Source: an uncultured Saccharospirillaceae bacterium (GTDB lineage: Bacteria; Pseudomonadota; Gammaproteobacteria; Pseudomonadales; Oceanobacteraceae). From it: a stretch of DNA of 64,000 bases. The DNA lies in the NCBI GenBank assembly GCA_947499545.1, contig CANMOZ010000018.1, positions 18,517 to 82,516 of the forward strand, given 5' to 3'. The notes under the pieces are model-generated. The model did not search any database. It was not told the DNA's origin and was given only the letters and a program-made list of their open reading frames with translations. Within the stretch, counting starts at the first letter, position 1, and each line of letters begins with the position of its first letter. The position numbers were made by a program, and so were the translations under genes. Positions 26,890-35,764 of the stretch are shown here, piece after piece.

Positions 26890-27636
26890 TTACCAAGGTA
26901 GCTGGCTGCCATCCCAGTTTAAAAAACTTCCACTTGGTGCTGGGTTATTCAATAAATTTTTGACGATATACTGAGATGATTCTTGTGCTGAGCGTAATTG
27001 ACCGTCAGGGAGATAGGATTGAAAAGGTTTTGATAAATCAGTATCCGTCGTGCCGGGATGAATAGCATACAGTTTTAAATTGGGTGCTTTTTTAGAGAGT
27101 TCTATGCTTGCTGTCTTAATGATCATATTGAGAGCAGCTTTAGTTGATCGGTATCCATACCAGCCCCCTTTGTGATTGTCTTCTATGCTGCCTACCTTGG
27201 CAGAAAGAAATGCCATGGTTGCTGGTTTATCAGATTTCAAATTTTTCCAAAAACATTTAAGAACCAGTGAGGGGAACCAGGTATTGACTTTGAAGTAATG
27301 CAGCATTTGCGCTTCATTCAAAGCGCCAATTTGTTTTTCAGGGCTACCCGTTTCATTCTTGAGTGTGCCCAGAGTACAAATGAGGACATCAAGTTTGCCT
27401 ATTTTAGAGGCAACCTCTTCTAAGGCTGATTCTGAATACGCTTGGATTTGATGATGATGATATTTGGTATCATGAGTGAGGTGAACGCTGAGTTTCTCCC
27501 GACGAGAGAGGCTGTAAAGTGATAGGAATTTAGCTTCAACTAGGCTCTCTATGAGAGCCTGACCTATACCGCCCAGTCCAATAACACATGCACTTCGAAT
27601 GTGTTCGATCTTGTCTTCATTCCCTGAAGCATTCAT
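26890..27636 (-). CDS. SDR family oxidoreductase (C-factor-like)
   Basis: About 248 residues with Rossmann motif 'GLGGIGQALI', 'LICTLGTLKNE' and the catalytic pair Tyr-x3-Lys in 'GWYGYRSTKAALN', then 'YAIHPGTTDTDLSKPF'. This fits CsgA/C-factor-type SDRs rather than FolM, which has a GAGQR-type nucleotide site. The longest frame starts at 27693, inside folX, but ATG 27636 lies 1 base after the folX stop (TGATATG), a classic coupled start. Its substrate is unknown; position between folX and a photolyase suggests pterin chemistry (inference). Confidence 0.85.
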   Translation of the reverse strand: MNASGNEDKIEHIRSACVIGLGGIGQALIESLVEAKFLSLYSLSRREKLSVHLTHDTKYHHHQIQAYSESALEEVASKIGKLDVLICTLGTLKNETGSPEKQIGALNEAQMLHYFKVNTWFPSLVLKCFWKNLKSDKPATMAFLSAKVGSIEDNHKGGWYGYRSTKAALNMIIKTASIELSKKAPNLKLYAIHPGTTDTDLSKPFQSYLPDGQLRSAQESSQYIVKNLLNNPAPSGSFLNWDGSQLPW

Positions 27637-27637
27637 A

Positions 27638-28012
27638 TCAGCGTTTATGTGCAGATAAGGTAATCGAAACGGATTCTGAAAACCTAAGCGCATGAGGCTT
27701 GTCGATTTGTACCTGCGCGGCTTTTACTTGTGGGTGCTCCATGATAAGGAGTAATACATCATTCGTTAGTTTTTCTAATAACGCGAATCGGTTTTCCTCA
27801 ACGTAATGAATAATTTCCTTGGTAATGGTTCGGTAATTAAGCGCTTCTTCTATTCGGTTTTCGCGTATAGCTGAAGAGGCATCATAGGTAATATCGGCAT
27901 TCAATAAGATATCTTGCTTATTTTTTATCTCTTCTTCTTTGATACCAATATAGGTTCTAAGTCGAAGGTCTTTAATATGGATAAGTGCGTCAGGGTCTAA
28001 ATGAATGTTCAT
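27638..28012 (-). CDS. folX: Dihydroneopterin triphosphate 2'-epimerase FolX
   Basis: 124 residues very like E. coli FolX along the whole length: '[23 protein letters not shown]', '[31 protein letters not shown]' and '[16 protein letters not shown]' (each quoted in part). Converts dihydroneopterin triphosphate to the dihydromonapterin form, an early step to tetrahydromonapterin. FolB is the nearest alternative, but the match to FolX is closer. Lies 12 bases downstream of folE. Confidence 0.92.
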   Translation of the reverse strand: MNIHLDPDALIHIKDLRLRTYIGIKEEEIKNKQDILLNADITYDASSAIRENRIEEALNYRTITKEIIHYVEENRFALLEKLTNDVLLLIMEHPQVKAAQVQIDKPHALRFSESVSITLSAHKR

Positions 28013-28024
28013 GCAAGACGGTCC

Positions 28025-28582
28025 TTACATTTGCCCAATAAGGGTTAGAAACTCGTTGCGTGCGGCCTGAGAGTTTCTCATGGTGCCCAGCATAACGGAG
28101 GTTCTCATTAGTGAGTTTTGCTTTTCAACACCGCGCATCATCATGCACATGTGTTTTGCTTCAATGACAACACCAACGCCTTGTGCATCGGTAACCTGAC
28201 GAATGGCGTCAGCAATGTTTCTTGTCATATGCTCTTGAATTTGCAAACGGCGTGCATACATGTCGATGATTCTGGCAAATTTCGATAGGCCCAGAACACG
28301 ACCGTTTGGAATGTAGGCTACGTGACAGCGTCCACTAAAGGGAAGCATATGGTGCTCACAGAGGGAATGAAATTCGATGTCTTTGACCACCACCATCTCA
28401 TCCGACTCAGACTCAAAGGTTGCGCCATTGATGATATCTTGCAAGTCAGCTTCATAACCGGATGTGAGAAAAGCCAGTGCTTTGGCTGCTCTCTCGGGTG
28501 TTTTGGCTAAACCTTCTCTTGTAGGATCTTCTCCAATAAGAGACAGCAAGGCTTTGAAATGCTCTGCTCCAGCTTGTTCCAT
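28025..28582 (-). CDS. folE: GTP cyclohydrolase I
   Basis: 185 residues of the FolE type-I family. Converts GTP to 7,8-dihydroneopterin triphosphate, the substrate of FolX. Zinc ligands are visible in '[16 protein letters not shown]' and '[16 protein letters not shown]'; '[18 protein letters not shown]' is the conserved N-terminal helix. ATG 28582 is chosen because AAGGTG lies just upstream; the frame is open a further 10 codons. First gene of the folE-folX-SDR-photolyase-sugar dehydrogenase run, divergent from selO. Confidence 0.95.
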   Translation of the reverse strand: MEQAGAEHFKALLSLIGEDPTREGLAKTPERAAKALAFLTSGYEADLQDIINGATFESESDEMVVVKDIEFHSLCEHHMLPFSGRCHVAYIPNGRVLGLSKFARIIDMYARRLQIQEHMTRNIADAIRQVTDAQGVGVVIEAKHMCMMMRGVEKQNSLMRTSVMLGTMRNSQAARNEFLTLIGQM

Positions 28583-28742
28583 TTTTGTCACCTTAACCTT
28601 TAAAATGAACATACGGGTTATTAATAGTTTCAGATGATACTTGAGATTCCTGCATGTTATCTCAAATACCCTTCGACACGTGGCGTGTTGTCCCTGAATT
28701 CATACGCTACTATGACGTATATTTGACTTGAGGTTCAAACAT

Positions 28743-30200
28743 TTGACTGATAAAGCGAGGGCGGTCGCGCGGTTTTCTGAATTACCCAGTAGTGCCTACA
28801 CCCGGCAATTGGCCGAACCTTTCCCAGATCCTAAGTGGGTTCACTTTAATGAACCCCTTGCTCGGGAGTTGGGGATCTCGCTGAAACAAAATGATGACGC
28901 TCTCTCTGTTCTTTCGGGGCAATCGCCCTTTATGGAGTGTGAACCTCTTGCTATGGCCTATTCGGGGCATCAGTTTGGGGTTTTTAACCCGGGCTTAGGG
29001 GATGGGAGAGGGCTGTTGTATGGTGAGTTTGTTGATACACAAAACCGGCCTTGGGAGCTGCATCTAAAGGGTGCTGGTCGAACACCTTATTCACGTCATG
29101 GCGATGGTCGAGCGGTATTGCGCTCATCGATTCGTGAATACTTGGCGAGTGAACATATGGCGGCTTTAGGCGTGCCTACCACGCGAGCATTAAGCCTGGT
29201 TACCAGTAGAGCTATTCAAGTGCATCGTGAAACCATCGAGCCAGCGGCAATGGTTGCTCGGTTAGCCAGCACGCATGTCCGCTTCGGGCATTTCGAGCAT
29301 TACTTCTATCGCCAAGATCTTGACGGGCTAACAGCACTAAAAAACTGGGTGTTAAAGCACCACTTCCCCAGTCTGTATGAGAGAAAAGAGTCCACAGAGG
29401 CTTTAGTTGGGTTTTTAACGATTCAGGTGCAGCGTAATGCCGATCTGGTTGCTGATTGGCAGGCTGTAGGGTTTTGCCATGGCGTTATGAATACAGACAA
29501 TATGAGCATATCGGGTGAAACGTTCGATTACGGCCCTTATGGCTTTATGGACGCCTATCAGCCTGATTGGATCTGTAATCATTCAGATCACAATGGTCGA
29601 TACGCTTTTAATCAGCAACCCAAAATCGCTTATTGGAATCTGGCTTGTTTGGCTCAAACTTTTGCGCATTGGCTCTCTGTCGAGCTATTGCAAAGCCTAA
29701 TTGATGAGTTTCCAAAGGCATTTGAATTAGCCTATCTAAACCGTATGAGGTCTAAGTTAGGTTTGCTCACAAAGCACCCAGAGGATGACCGCTTGGTTCA
29801 ATCCTTATTGGCACTCATGGCCCAAAATCAGTCTGATTACAGTTTGACCTTTAGGTCGCTGTTGAGTGTAGAAGCAGAATATCATTTAGAACTTAAAGAC
29901 AATTTTAGCGATCAGGTTGCCCTTGCTGATTGGGTAGCTCGGTATAAGTCTCGCTTGCTTTTGGATCAATCAACCGTTGAAGAGAGGCAGGCGTTGATGA
30001 GGCAATCAAACCCTGCATATGTGCTTAGAACCTATATGGCCCAGCAAGCCATCGAGAGCGCTGAGCAGGGAGATATGACGGAGTTTAATCGATTGTTAAA
30101 CGCTATGATTTTTCCATATGACGACCGGGTAGCCTGTGGAGATTACCAGCGTAGCCCTCCCGATTGGGGGCGAGGGTTGTCACTTAGTTGTTCCTCTTAA
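28743..30200 (+). CDS. selO: Protein adenylyltransferase SelO (YdiU)
   Basis: About 486 residues of the SelO pseudokinase family, which transfers AMP from ATP to Ser/Thr/Tyr of proteins in redox homeostasis. Landmarks are 'AMAYSGHQFGVFNPGLGDGRG', 'LHLKGAGRTPYSRHGDGRAVLRSSIREYL', 'GFCHGVMNTDNMSISGETFDYGPYGFMD' (each given in part) and a C-terminal Cys in 'LSCSS', where eukaryotic SelO has selenocysteine. No ATG start is available; TTG 28743 has GAGGT at 28730-28734 with 8-base spacing and is preferred to TTG 28728. Confidence 0.92.
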   Translation: MTDKARAVARFSELPSSAYTRQLAEPFPDPKWVHFNEPLARELGISLKQNDDALSVLSGQSPFMECEPLAMAYSGHQFGVFNPGLGDGRGLLYGEFVDTQNRPWELHLKGAGRTPYSRHGDGRAVLRSSIREYLASEHMAALGVPTTRALSLVTSRAIQVHRETIEPAAMVARLASTHVRFGHFEHYFYRQDLDGLTALKNWVLKHHFPSLYERKESTEALVGFLTIQVQRNADLVADWQAVGFCHGVMNTDNMSISGETFDYGPYGFMDAYQPDWICNHSDHNGRYAFNQQPKIAYWNLACLAQTFAHWLSVELLQSLIDEFPKAFELAYLNRMRSKLGLLTKHPEDDRLVQSLLALMAQNQSDYSLTFRSLLSVEAEYHLELKDNFSDQVALADWVARYKSRLLLDQSTVEERQALMRQSNPAYVLRTYMAQQAIESAEQGDMTEFNRLLNAMIFPYDDRVACGDYQRSPPDWGRGLSLSCSS

Positions 30201-30365
30201 AGCCTCGTTTTTTCATAAGTCTATCTCCGTCTGGGCTGTTTTCTCTAGCCCCTTTCTTGCTGAATCTTGGCTTGCTTCAAGGCTGATCAATCGCAGCTGT
30301 TTTCTCAATTGAATCTTGTGCGTGAACGGTCTACTCAGCAGGGTTTACCTTTGGACTATTATCGC

Positions 30366-30386
30366 ATATGATAATTATTATCATTT
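30366..30386 (+). promoter_or_regulatory. Fur box upstream of the TonB-dependent receptor
   Basis: The palindrome ATGATAATTATTATCAT at 30368-30384 closely resembles the Fur consensus (GATAATGATAATCATTATC) and lies 29 bases before the receptor ATG. It predicts iron-repressed transcription of the receptor and probably the lipoprotein after it. Confidence 0.8.
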
Positions 30387-30412
30387 AGATTTAGATTGTA
30401 TGCGGATTATCA

Positions 30413-32428
30413 ATGCATTCAGCTCACACCATGATTAAGCATCTCATTCAAAAGCCCTTCATGGGTCTTTTCTCCATAAGTGTCAGGCAAGCTGGCAACA
30501 CATTCTCACTTTGGTTGGCATTTTGGGGTGGGAGTTTGCTCAGTGCACAAGCGTATTCAGCTGCTGTTGTTGAAGATGAGATATTGGTGACAGGTACTCG
30601 ATCGGAAAAGTTAATTTCTGACGCTTCTGTCCCAACCGTCATTATTAAGAAAGCTGATTTGGATGTTCTCGGCGTGACGAATTTAGCTCAAGCGTTGCAG
30701 CAGGTGCCCGGTCTTTACCTTACGAATACACGCAAAAATGGTCAATCAATCAATCTTAATGGGTATTCATCCAAACATGTTCTTGTTCTTTTAGACGGTA
30801 ATCCACTGGTTGGGCAGGGTGAAGATCTTGATCTGTCGCTTATTCCCGTTGACGGAGTAGAGCGTATAGAGGTCGTAAAAGGATCTATGTCTGCCTATTA
30901 CGGTTCAGGTGCCATGGGTGGCGTGGTAAATATTATTACTCGAAAAGAACAATCAACAGGTCTTTCAGGTGCTGTGTCAGTCGGTGGGAGTTATGCATCA
31001 ACAGCCGATTACGGTAGCAGTGAAAGAGTGTCTGGAAATTTACGTTATGAATCATTTGGCATTGAATACTCGGTTCAAGAGCAAAAACCTGTTGATTACG
31101 ATCAAAATACGGATGTTGAAAGCCTTGGTTATGAAACACAAAAGAAAGTAAAAGCCACAGCGCAAACACAAGTGTCGGGTTGGTTTTTATCGGTCAGCCC
31201 TTCATATGAATACCGTGAACGAGAAAAACGTGTACGCCCATATGATGGAGTTTATGGGCTGGAGACTTCATTTTACAACAACGAACAAGAGATAAAGACT
31301 GCAGAAATTTATGCTCGAGATCTAAAACAGAATTGGGTGGTATCAGCAAATCATCAGCAAGCGAACGAAGAGTCAGGTAAGTCGACAGCTACAAAGAGAG
31401 AAGCCAATAGAGAATTATCGTCAGCAGGCCTTACACACCATATAGCCCCCCTCATGGATGGAAAGCTTTATCCAAGCATTGGTATGCAGTGGCAACAAGA
31501 GCAATTTTCCCAAGAAACAGATAAAGGTAAAAAAGAAGTTAAAGGCGGAAAACAGTCAAATCAAAGGTGGGAAGCGTTTGCTCGTGTGGAATGGATTGAG
31601 GAAGCATATGAAGCCGGTTATAGCATTCGCGGAATTGCAGATGAGCGTTTTAATGAAAAGATCATTCAGCAACTGCAAGGACAGCAGGATGTATTTTCTT
31701 CTGATGATCAAACATGGACACTGCGAGCATCCGTTGGACAGGGTTATAGAGCACCAACATTAAAAGAAACCCATTATATATTTGATCACTCTACGATGGG
31801 GTATATTGTGGAAGGTAACAAAGATTTAAAACCCGAAACCAGTTTAATGTCGCAAGTAGGGTTCCTGTGGCAGTGGCAACGAAGTCTGCAATGGGAGTTA
31901 AATTTTTCTTATGATCAAATAAAAAATTTAATTGAATATAAAAAAGTGTCAACTCCTGAGGATTTTTCTACTTATCAATATGACAATATTGATGAAGCCA
32001 AGTTATGGGCTACAGATACGCGCATGATTATTAGTCCATGGGATTCGGCCTCCTTAATGTTGGGGTATACCTACATAGACGCACGTGATGGAAAAGAAAA
32101 TCGTTTGATGCAGCGTCCACGGCACATGGTGCAGTTAGGTGTTGATATAAAAGCAACAAAAAACCTGATTTTTAAAGTTCAAGGAATGACTCGTATTGAT
32201 GAGCTATATGAAGCAGGCATTCAAGTCCCTATCGAGCATAAAAAAACCGCTTGGCTGTGGGATGTGGCGAGTCAATATCACTGGAACCAGGACCTGATTT
32301 TGAATTTAGGCATCAACAATATCACTGATCAACGCTCTGATGCCGAAGAAGTGGGTTTTGACCCTATGGGAGATGCCCGTCCAGCGGTAGGTCGGACATG
32401 GCAATCTTCCATTCAATTGAAATTTTAA
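30413..32428 (+). CDS. TonB-dependent outer-membrane receptor, Fur-regulated (heme or siderophore uptake)
   Basis: 671 residues. The leader ends around 'AQAYSA', followed by a TonB-box-like 'EDEILVTGTR'. The plug domain has 'SINLNGYSSKHVLVLLDGNP', 'VERIEVVKGSMSAYYGSGAMGGVVNIITRK' (in part), and the 22-strand barrel ends with a terminal Phe (QLKF). 'GYRAPTLKE' followed by 'GNKDLKPETS' resembles the FRAP/NPNL signature of heme receptors such as HmuR, so heme is a possible ligand (inference). Translation may start at ATG 30413 or 30431. The Fur box sits just upstream and a lipoprotein gene follows 38 bases downstream. Confidence 0.88.
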   Translation: MHSAHTMIKHLIQKPFMGLFSISVRQAGNTFSLWLAFWGGSLLSAQAYSAAVVEDEILVTGTRSEKLISDASVPTVIIKKADLDVLGVTNLAQALQQVPGLYLTNTRKNGQSINLNGYSSKHVLVLLDGNPLVGQGEDLDLSLIPVDGVERIEVVKGSMSAYYGSGAMGGVVNIITRKEQSTGLSGAVSVGGSYASTADYGSSERVSGNLRYESFGIEYSVQEQKPVDYDQNTDVESLGYETQKKVKATAQTQVSGWFLSVSPSYEYREREKRVRPYDGVYGLETSFYNNEQEIKTAEIYARDLKQNWVVSANHQQANEESGKSTATKREANRELSSAGLTHHIAPLMDGKLYPSIGMQWQQEQFSQETDKGKKEVKGGKQSNQRWEAFARVEWIEEAYEAGYSIRGIADERFNEKIIQQLQGQQDVFSSDDQTWTLRASVGQGYRAPTLKETHYIFDHSTMGYIVEGNKDLKPETSLMSQVGFLWQWQRSLQWELNFSYDQIKNLIEYKKVSTPEDFSTYQYDNIDEAKLWATDTRMIISPWDSASLMLGYTYIDARDGKENRLMQRPRHMVQLGVDIKATKNLIFKVQGMTRIDELYEAGIQVPIEHKKTAWLWDVASQYHWNQDLILNLGINNITDQRSDAEEVGFDPMGDARPAVGRTWQSSIQLKF

Positions 32429-32466
32429 TCTGTTCGGACCCCGGACATTTCGCTAAGGAGAAAGCA

Positions 32467-33183
32467 ATGATAAATGAAAAGTCCCTTGTAATTGGTTTGC
32501 TAGCAGCTTCTATGCTAGTTGGCTGCGGCGGGAAAAATAACTCTCGATCGGATAGTGAAGCTGGTAATAACAAAATTCCAACGACACCTTCAGAAGAAGA
32601 TGGCGGTACTAATCCGGCCAAGCCAGATAATGCAAAAGAAGAGGGTGTTGTTAGTAATGAACCTATTAAATTTATATCAGTAGACAACGAGACAGTCGTG
32701 TATGTTGATCTGGATGCCGGTCCAGCACTTGGCAGTAAAGATAATTATGACTTTTCCTATTCGAATGCAGGACATTTTGTACTAAATACTAACGTCAAAC
32801 TGTACGCTCCTGTTGAAATGAAATATCCAGCAAAACTTGATGCATTGAAGAAGGCTAACAATGATCCAACATTGAACCTGGAAGAATTTAAGGCGTTCGA
32901 TTCAAATCAATTGGTTAAACAGATTACAGATTTAAGTAGTTTTAATAATGTTTACCCAGGAACTGATCAATCATGGGCCTTGTATGATATAGGCAACCAT
33001 GATGTCTTAAGCCGGCTCGGCGTTTATATTATTAAATCAGATCAGGAACAATATTTTGCTGTTCAGCCATTAGATCAAAAGGGAAGAACTCCTTTTAGCT
33101 TAGAAGCACGAGTGAAATTAACAGAGATGCCGACTAATATTCAAGCGGAAGAAATTGAGCCGCCGCCTGCAGAAGCGAAGTAA
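32467..33183 (+). CDS. Surface/periplasmic lipoprotein, possibly HmuY-like
   Basis: 238 residues; lipobox 'MLVGC' gives Cys18 as the lipidated residue. Then a Ser/Glu/Pro-rich linker to about residue 60 and a beta-rich domain. The layout 'VVYVDLDAGPALGSKDNYDF...HFVLNTNVKLY' and late 'LGVYIIKSDQEQYFAVQPLDQKG' parallels HmuY heme-binding lipoproteins, which are encoded beside HmuR receptors. This is a tentative structural reading; no heme ligand can be named. ATG 32467 with AAGGAGA upstream is preferred to a start at 32398 inside the receptor gene. Likely co-transcribed with the receptor under Fur. Confidence 0.6.
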   Translation: MINEKSLVIGLLAASMLVGCGGKNNSRSDSEAGNNKIPTTPSEEDGGTNPAKPDNAKEEGVVSNEPIKFISVDNETVVYVDLDAGPALGSKDNYDFSYSNAGHFVLNTNVKLYAPVEMKYPAKLDALKKANNDPTLNLEEFKAFDSNQLVKQITDLSSFNNVYPGTDQSWALYDIGNHDVLSRLGVYIIKSDQEQYFAVQPLDQKGRTPFSLEARVKLTEMPTNIQAEEIEPPPAEAK

Positions 33184-33201
33184 CAGTTTTCTAAAATAGA
33201 C

Positions 33202-33229
33202 AAAAAAAGAGCCCCTCTTAATGGGGCCC
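33202..33229 (-). terminator. Intrinsic terminator of the small minus-strand gene
   Basis: Stem GCCCC (33211-33215) / GGGGC (33223-33227) with a 7-base loop. Read on the minus strand it is followed by a U-run (complement of seven A at 33202-33208). It sits 8 bases beyond the stop of the small gene at 33237. It could also stop transcription of the lipoprotein gene from the other side. Confidence 0.7.
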
Positions 33230-33236
33230 ACAAGGA

Positions 33237-33392
33237 CTACCGTCTTGCCTCGATTCTTAAGGTGAATTGTGCGCCGCTGAATTCGAGGCGCATCTCACTG
33301 AAGCTAAGAGCCAAAATAGCAAGCCCGGTCGCGAGCAAAACCGCGAAGGGTTTTGCATGCTTTTTTAGCAGTGTGGTGACTTCTTTTTGCAT
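33237..33392 (-). CDS. Small single-pass membrane protein (51 residues), family unknown
   Basis: From ATG 33392 the product begins MQKEVTTLLKKHAKPF, has one hydrophobic segment (about residues 17-31, VLLATGLAILALSFS) and ends in a short polar domain finishing EARR. The positive N-terminus suggests it stays cytoplasmic. A GTG start at 33452 would add 20 residues. No family recognised. Support for a real gene comes from the T-tailed terminator placed just after the stop and a hairpin just upstream at 33453-33489. Confidence 0.5.
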   Translation of the reverse strand: MQKEVTTLLKKHAKPFAVLLATGLAILALSFSEMRLEFSGAQFTLRIEARR

Positions 33393-33452
33393 GGCCGAGG
33401 GGTCCTTATCCAAGGACAGCCAACCTGCGGAGGCTGAAGTCCGCCACTGCAC

Positions 33453-33489
33453 TAGACAGCTACCACCAATTACGGCTAGGTGGTGTCTA
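33453..33489. other. Inverted repeat upstream of the small minus-strand gene
   Basis: TAGAC + ACCACC (33453-33457, 33462-33467) pairs with GGTGGT + GTCTA (33479-33489), leaving a 4-base bulge and an 11-base loop. It may be an operator or a leader hairpin for the minus-strand gene. The rest of the gap to 33702 holds a Fur-like half site (33672-33685) and nothing else I recognise. Confidence 0.35.
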
Positions 33490-33702
33490 ATATATGCAAT
33501 TTACCTGCCTGTATAACCATCACCGATCAAGCCAGAGCGCATTCTTGCTTATTAGGGATGAATTCGTAGCATACTTTTACCGCTAAGGCGTAATATGACC
33601 TGGTTGTCAATCAAGGGTCTCTATAGTATGCCAAACTGCTTTGGCGTTTGCTTGGCTGCACTTACTTCGTAAATTATTATCATTTGGTTGTATGAGGATG
33701 TT

Positions 33703-34509
33703 ATGAATCTTGAAACATTTTTTGATCAGCTTTGGGTGGATTACATTCAAATGACACCGCAAGCAGAAAAAATACATAAAGCGTTGTTAGCTGAAAACCC
33801 GAATACTCCTAGCATCGTAAATGACCATGTGGCTTTTAGAACCTTTAACCAGGCTCCCATTAGACTTGAATCTTTAGAGAAGCATTTGCTTGCGATGGGG
33901 TATCAACGATTTGAACCCTACCACTTTGAAAATAAACACTTGTCTGCTTGGGGCTATATTCCACCCAAATCTCACCAGCCTCGCGTTTTTCTCAGTGAAC
34001 TATTAGTCGAAGAGCTAAGCAATGAATCTCAAGCCATTATTCAAAAGCTATGCGCACAAATTGATTCTAATAAAGTGAATGATCCTGATGTTTTTTACTC
34101 AGGCCCGCTGTGGGCATTACCGACTTGGGACGAATATCAAACCCTGCTAAAAGAGAGTGAATATGCTGCATGGTTGTCGATTATTGGATTGAGAGCGAAC
34201 CACTTTACAGTATCCGTAAACCATTTAGACACCACAACTTCCTTGGAATCGGTTCTCGATGTTGTTGAATCCATTCAAATGAAACTCAATGTGCAAGGTG
34301 GACGCATTAAAGGAAACCCTAGTGTGTTATTAGAGCAAGGCTCTACGCTTGCAGATCGGCAAGTTTTTACATTTAGTGGTGGTGAGCAGCACGAAATTAC
34401 AACCTGTTATTATGAATTCGCTAAGCGTTATCAAAATGAATCGGGTGAGATCTACCAGGGGTTTGTTGCAGCCAGTGCGGATAAGATTTTTGAATCCACA
34501 AATCAATAA
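33703..34509 (+). CDS. hglS: DUF1338 / HglS-type 2-oxoadipate dioxygenase-decarboxylase
   Basis: 268 residues of the DUF1338 family. Characterised members are Fe(II) enzymes that convert 2-oxoadipate to D-2-hydroxyglutarate in lysine catabolism. Candidate metal ligands are His42 ('NDHVAFRTF'), His167 ('RANHFTVS') and Glu238 ('CYYEF'). This is the short form; Pseudomonas putida HglS is longer. ATG 33703 is preferred over a start at 33688 because TGAGGA lies between. Downstream saccharopine dehydrogenase and ALDH7 genes on the same strand strongly support the lysine role. Confidence 0.8.
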   Translation: MNLETFFDQLWVDYIQMTPQAEKIHKALLAENPNTPSIVNDHVAFRTFNQAPIRLESLEKHLLAMGYQRFEPYHFENKHLSAWGYIPPKSHQPRVFLSELLVEELSNESQAIIQKLCAQIDSNKVNDPDVFYSGPLWALPTWDEYQTLLKESEYAAWLSIIGLRANHFTVSVNHLDTTTSLESVLDVVESIQMKLNVQGGRIKGNPSVLLEQGSTLADRQVFTFSGGEQHEITTCYYEFAKRYQNESGEIYQGFVAASADKIFESTNQ

Positions 34510-34597
34510 ATGTTATATGATTTTATAAAGCTCGAGTTGCCACACAATAAAAAAGGTAGCTTGGTTGGAGTTTGAATGTTGCATAAGGATGTGTGCA

Positions 34598-35692
34598 GTG
34601 CATAAAGTAATAGTGTTGGGCGCTGGAAAAATTGGGGCTAAGATAGCGACTTTTCTGCATCAGAGTGGCCGATATCGGGTTTGCGTGGCTGATAAATCAA
34701 ACGCTGCTTTAAAGAGACTTGCTGCAAACCTGCCTGTTCAAACCTGCCAGATTGATGTTTCAGATTTGAATCAAGTGAAACAAAGTATAAAAAACTGGGA
34801 AGTTGTCATTTCGGCTTGTTCTTTTGATGTGAATCCGATTATTGCACAGGCAGCATTGGAAGCAGGTTTGAGTTATTTCGATTTAACGGAAGATGTTGAA
34901 ACAACCGAAAAAATTAGAACCATATCGAGAGATGCTCAACAGGGACAGGTGTTTGTGCCTCAGTGCGGATTAGCCCCTGGCTTCATCGGTATTTTAGGAC
35001 ATCATTTGGCAAAACAGTTTGATCAAATCGATTCATTGAAAATGCGAGTGGGGGCCTTACCTAAGTACCCGTCAAATGGATTGTTATACAATTTAACCTG
35101 GTCAACAGAAGGATTGATTAACGAGTATTGCAATCCTTGTCAGGCCATTCATAAAGGTGAACACATAAATGTGCTTGCGCTGGAAGGGTTGGAAGCTTTT
35201 TCGTTAGACGGAGTGAAATATGAAGCTTTTAATACCTCTGGCGGCTTGGGTACATTGTGTGAAACGCTGGCAGGTAACGTTCAGGAAATGAACTATAAAA
35301 CCGTGCGATATCCTGGGCATCAGTACCTTATGAACTTTTTAATTAATGATTTGAAGTTGCATGATGCTGATGGACGATCACAGCTGAAGTGTATGCTGGA
35401 AAAAGCGTTGCCCATTACTTATCAAGATGTTGTGTTGACGATGGTAACGGTTGCAGGTTATCGCAATGGGCAATATGAACAGTTGACCGATGTAAGAAAA
35501 ATATATCATCAAAAACTCTTTGGTGAAGAATGGAGTTCGATTCAAATAACAACGGCGGCAGGTATTTGTGCGGTTGTTGATTTGCACGCAAACCATCAGC
35601 TTCCAGTGCGTGGGTTTGTTGGCGTGGAGCAAGTCCCTTTTGATGCCTTCATAGACAATGAATTTGGCGCCTATTATAAGAATGCACACTGA
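34598..35692 (+). CDS. Saccharopine dehydrogenase family protein
   Basis: 364 residues with Rossmann motif 'IVLGAGKIGAKIATFL' at the N-terminus and 'FDLTEDVETTEKI', 'VPQCGLAPGFIGILGHHLA' typical of saccharopine dehydrogenase (Lys9 type). Expected to oxidise saccharopine to alpha-aminoadipic semialdehyde and glutamate. GTG 34598 has AAGGA at 34585-34589 with 8-base spacing; ATG 34589 and 34565 are in frame but less well placed. No lysine-ketoglutarate reductase domain is attached, so that step must be elsewhere. A direct lysine dehydrogenase-like role is the alternative. Confidence 0.85.
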   Translation: MHKVIVLGAGKIGAKIATFLHQSGRYRVCVADKSNAALKRLAANLPVQTCQIDVSDLNQVKQSIKNWEVVISACSFDVNPIIAQAALEAGLSYFDLTEDVETTEKIRTISRDAQQGQVFVPQCGLAPGFIGILGHHLAKQFDQIDSLKMRVGALPKYPSNGLLYNLTWSTEGLINEYCNPCQAIHKGEHINVLALEGLEAFSLDGVKYEAFNTSGGLGTLCETLAGNVQEMNYKTVRYPGHQYLMNFLINDLKLHDADGRSQLKCMLEKALPITYQDVVLTMVTVAGYRNGQYEQLTDVRKIYHQKLFGEEWSSIQITTAAGICAVVDLHANHQLPVRGFVGVEQVPFDAFIDNEFGAYYKNAH

Positions 35693-35764
35693 AGAAAGTA
35701 CTGGTTTGTCAAATAAAAAAATCGTGAATAACAATAGGTATGCCGTCAATCTAAGGATGTTTAA

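Noticed and set aside
26890-27693. SDR as FolM (dihydromonapterin reductase)
   Set aside because: The nucleotide-binding motif is GLGGIGQ rather than the FolM type, and the tail resembles C-factor proteins; adjacency to folX is suggestive only.
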